A stretch of 8,470 nucleotides of DNA, taken from positions 1 to 8,470 of the forward strand of contig CAZCFZ010000135.1 of NCBI GenBank assembly GCA_964498065.1, read 5' to 3'. This DNA comes from FEN-1297 sp964498065 (GTDB lineage Bacteria > Bacteroidota > Ignavibacteria > Ignavibacteriales > Ignavibacteriaceae). Shown in pieces: positions 6,136 to 8,470 of this stretch (position 1 is the first letter of the stretch; the number at the start of each line of letters is the position of its first letter). The position numbers and the translations under genes were made by a program. Under the pieces are notes generated by a model. The model was not told the DNA's origin. It was given only the letters and a program-made list of their open reading frames with translations, and searched no databases.

Positions 6136-8142
6136 TTATACCTCGTTAAAAACTTTCTTATCTATTTCAATAAAAATATTTTGATTAAAAGTTTGCACTG
6201 GACGTTTAATATGATTAATTCTATTTCTAATGGAAAAATATGGTGAAGAATCTAATCTCATACCTAAATGTGATAAATATCGAATTTTTCTACCAAGATT
6301 TTCATAATTGGGCTCCTTTGAAAAAATTTTACCGATTAATAATAAAACATATAAGACATCTCTTTCGATTTTTATATTTTTTAAATTCCCCTCTATTTTT
6401 TCAAAAAAAACATTTAAATTATTTTTTATCTTCGATAGACGCTCGGAATCGTAACTCTTGCTCCATTGAAAGTCCAAAATTATTAATGATAAAAAAGAAT
6501 GGATGAAATCATTTCTCTTATGCAAATCTATTTCTTCCCCAAGCCAAAGCTTTATAATTGCTGAAAAGTAAAAGTCTAATAATGTGTTATAGTTATCTTC
6601 TATTCTTTGTTTTTGAATACCAGAAGGAATCGTAATCATAGGATCATATATCAAAATATCTGTTGCAATTTGATGATGGAGATATGCAAGATAATAAATG
6701 CCTATTTGATAACATTGAGTTATAAAACTTATCTGAGTATTTGGTTTCTTCCAAATTGCATAGGTAATTTGATGCTGCAATTCTTTTACAATTTTTTCAG
6801 CTCGAATTTGGAAATAATCATAATCTCTATCATTTTTGTATTTCAATGGGAATAATAAATATCTAATTAAAGTAGCTATGCTCGTGTCTTTTGTTACATC
6901 AGCATCATACCAAAATATACCGTCTTTTAAAGCTGGTGAATAAATAGGCGAACAATTTTCTAATATATTCTTATAAATCTCAAGCATTTCACCTGCAACA
7001 AATTCAAAATCAGAATCAAGACCGCCATTCATAATAATACTTTTAAATATTTCAGATAAATATAAACGTGTAATATATGTTATTTCAATTATATTTTTAG
7101 AATTTGAGTGGAGTGAAATAGAATAGACTTTTTGTGCGATTAATGATGTAGAATTAATAAGTCCTTTATTAGCAAAGATAAGTGATATTTCACCTAAAGT
7201 ACGCGATATTTCAAATGCACTATCTCGGTTAGTTTGGTATAGTACAAAGTAATTTTCAACTAGCATATCAACATAAGGCTGTGCGAATAAATTATAGCTA
7301 TCGGTTTGAGTGGGTTTTAGATTACAAGTTTGTAATGACACTTGTTTCACAAGTTGCCATATTATTCTATGGTAATGAATATTATTTTCTTTGTTAGCAA
7401 TTAGAATAATATCTTTTATTTCTAATGAAAGATCAATCAAAAAATCATCGTGGCTTGAAACAAAGTCCTTGCGATATTTAATATATTCATAAATACAATC
7501 TCTAAGGTGCTCAACGGTTTTTCTAAATAATTCTATTTGATTTGTACGGATGTATTGGAATGATAAATCCTTTAGTAATAATAATTTATCAAATATTGGC
7601 TGCACATCTTTTCTATATACTTTGTAATGTCTTTCATCAGGTTGTATTTCTTCTCCAACATATAGTGCTTCTACCATCATTTCTTTTAACACTGATATTT
7701 TTTCAATGTCTGTTAATTCTCTTTTTTCAATTGCTGAAAAACATTTTTTAATTTCACTTTTAATATCGTCTCTGATGGCTGGCAATAAATAATAATTAGG
7801 ATCAAGTAGGTTAATAATAGTTCGCCAAGAATTTCCAATAATTACAAATATAATAATGGTACACATTAAACCGATATACTCACATAAATTGATCGTTTCG
7901 CAGAATGGTAATATCAACAAGATTATACCAAGTATTGCAATGAAGATATATGAAAATAATAGACTTTTATTGTTTTTTAAATAATGTAGCGCACCTATTG
8001 TATTGGTAGATGTGTATTGCTGAAATGGGATAATGCTGATAGAAATAAATAAAACCGAAGCTGTAATAGCCACAGTGATATAAATATCTAAATGGCTAGA
8101 GCTGGAATGTTGATATAAATATTTTAATAAGTTTTCAAGCAT
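6136..8142 (-). CDS. Unrecognised membrane protein with three N-terminal helices and a large helical domain
   Basis: I do not recognise a family. The 668-aa product has three hydrophobic segments near the N-terminus (about 20-40, 60-80 and 86-103), followed by about 560 residues rich in I, L, K, E, N and Y. The latter look alpha-helical and mostly soluble, so a membrane anchor with a cytoplasmic domain is likely. There is no signal-peptide cleavage pattern, Walker motif, protease triad or zinc-binding motif that I can see. The organisation loosely resembles uncharacterised DUF-type membrane proteins, but I would not assign one. It is convergent with the ABC-F gene, 33 bp apart. A sampled 60-base line was about 28% GC, against about 38% in the ABC-F gene, which hints at separate ancestry. 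ATG 8142 is preceded by aaata, with no Shine-Dalgarno. An inverted repeat lies 11 bp upstream of the start. Confidence 0.8.
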   Translation of the reverse strand: MLENLLKYLYQHSSSSHLDIYITVAITASVLFISISIIPFQQYTSTNTIGALHYLKNNKSLLFSYIFIAILGIILLILPFCETINLCEYIGLMCTIIIFVIIGNSWRTIINLLDPNYYLLPAIRDDIKSEIKKCFSAIEKRELTDIEKISVLKEMMVEALYVGEEIQPDERHYKVYRKDVQPIFDKLLLLKDLSFQYIRTNQIELFRKTVEHLRDCIYEYIKYRKDFVSSHDDFLIDLSLEIKDIILIANKENNIHYHRIIWQLVKQVSLQTCNLKPTQTDSYNLFAQPYVDMLVENYFVLYQTNRDSAFEISRTLGEISLIFANKGLINSTSLIAQKVYSISLHSNSKNIIEITYITRLYLSEIFKSIIMNGGLDSDFEFVAGEMLEIYKNILENCSPIYSPALKDGIFWYDADVTKDTSIATLIRYLLFPLKYKNDRDYDYFQIRAEKIVKELQHQITYAIWKKPNTQISFITQCYQIGIYYLAYLHHQIATDILIYDPMITIPSGIQKQRIEDNYNTLLDFYFSAIIKLWLGEEIDLHKRNDFIHSFLSLIILDFQWSKSYDSERLSKIKNNLNVFFEKIEGNLKNIKIERDVLYVLLLIGKIFSKEPNYENLGRKIRYLSHLGMRLDSSPYFSIRNRINHIKRPVQTFNQNIFIEIDKKVFNEV

Positions 8143-8153
8143 ATTATTTCAGA

Positions 8154-8174
8154 GGTATAACATATATTTATACC
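8154..8174 (-). promoter_or_regulatory. Dyad upstream of the membrane-protein gene, possible operator or promoter
   Basis: ggtataa (8154-8160) and ttatacc (8168-8174) form a perfect 7-bp inverted repeat with a 7-nt spacer, 11 bp before ATG 8142 on the minus strand. Read on the minus strand, the outer arm contains TATAAA. A TTAAAG lies about 16 bp further upstream, so a sigma70-like promoter overlapped by the dyad is possible. Alternatively it folds as a leader hairpin. Both are inference; in an AT-rich region the promoter match is weak. Confidence 0.3.
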
Positions 8175-8252
8175 GAATTACTTCTTACCTTTAATTTCAT
8201 ATTATTGTGATTTCAAACCACATAAAATTATGCTATTCAATCTTTCACTAAA

Positions 8253-8345
8253 TCAATAAACATCTCTTAAAAAATTAAACTTATCAATATCGGTTTGTCC
8301 CCATGCGTGTCTTAGTGTAGTTATAATTTCCCTGCCCTTTAACAT
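8253..8345 (-). CDS. Possible 30-codon small ORF or gene remnant
   Basis: A minus-strand ATG at 8345 opens 30 codons ending in TGA at 8253. The protein starts MLKGREIITTLRHAWGQ and ends FLRDVY. Its composition looks more protein-like (W, G, D, R, H) than random A/T-rich sequence, and it sits upstream of the membrane-protein gene in the same direction. An in-frame TAA lies just before the start, and TATAAT occurs 8 bp upstream on the same strand. There is no ribosome-binding site. It may be a decayed fragment of a longer gene. Confidence 0.25.
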   Translation of the reverse strand: MLKGREIITTLRHAWGQTDIDKFNFLRDVY

Positions 8346-8409
8346 CGTATCAAATTATACGCTGCATAATGTAAAGATATTTTAATAAATGCACAATCAT
8401 TGGAAAGAA

Positions 8410-8470
8410 AATAGGTGTGAGACAAAAATGTTACGGACTTGGCTGTCTCGGCCCATTCAGTGGCGGCAGT
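8410..8470. other. GC-richer right edge, possible border of another element
   Basis: The composition changes from A/T-rich to mixed around 8415, and the last 25 bases are clearly GC-rich. gagaca (8419-8424) and tgtctc (8444-8449) form a short inverted repeat. Reading the minus strand from the edge, a frame is open for about 41 codons until a TAA near 8348. This could be the end of an insertion sequence or of a neighbouring gene. The window ends too soon to tell. Confidence 0.2.

Noticed and set aside
6240..7751. Plus-strand ORFs of 69-88 codons inside the membrane-protein gene
   Set aside because: They lie antisense to the long 668-aa frame and have low-complexity hydrophobic translations with no supporting signals.

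Overview
The window is AT-rich bacterial DNA. It holds four sizeable protein genes and two gene-free stretches full of inverted repeats. The start codons lack a clear Shine-Dalgarno sequence and sit in A/T-rich leaders. Together with a membrane-anchored MutS-type ATPase, a Uup-type ABC-F ATPase and many dispersed palindromes, this suggests the Bacteroidota/Ignavibacteriota (FCB) group. That placement is inference; there is no rRNA or other marker gene to confirm it.

Layout. Bases 2-973 (+) are the 3' part of a MutS-domain-V gene whose 5' end lies outside the window. Bases 974-1499 are non-coding and contain a long imperfect inverted repeat around a cluster of stems. Bases 1500-3350 (+) are a complete tandem paralogue of the first gene (616 aa). 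The overlapping 973 bp align without a gap, at a constant offset of 2377 bp. Divergence between the copies is patchy: about 1%, then 17%, then 0% over 218 bp, then 6%, which looks like gene conversion. Bases 3351-4212 are non-coding: a MITE-like element flanked by a direct repeat and starting at the stop codon of the second paralogue, then a run of apparently unrelated hairpins and palindromes. Bases 4213-6102 (+) encode a Uup-type ABC-F ATPase. Bases 6136-8142 (-) are convergent with it and encode an unrecognised membrane protein with a large helical domain, in visibly more AT-rich DNA. Bases 8143-8470 hold a dyad just upstream of that gene, a 30-codon ORF, and a change to GC-richer sequence at the right edge that may be the border of another element.

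Nothing shows that these genes form one pathway. The two MutS-like proteins are paralogues and may work together or redundantly. The ABC-F protein is probably a housekeeping translation factor. The membrane protein may be accessory. The most distinctive signals are the converted tandem membrane-MutS pair and the palindromic elements, in which paired hairpins differ only by compensated base pairs. I found no CRISPR array, tRNA, rRNA or recognisable defence system.
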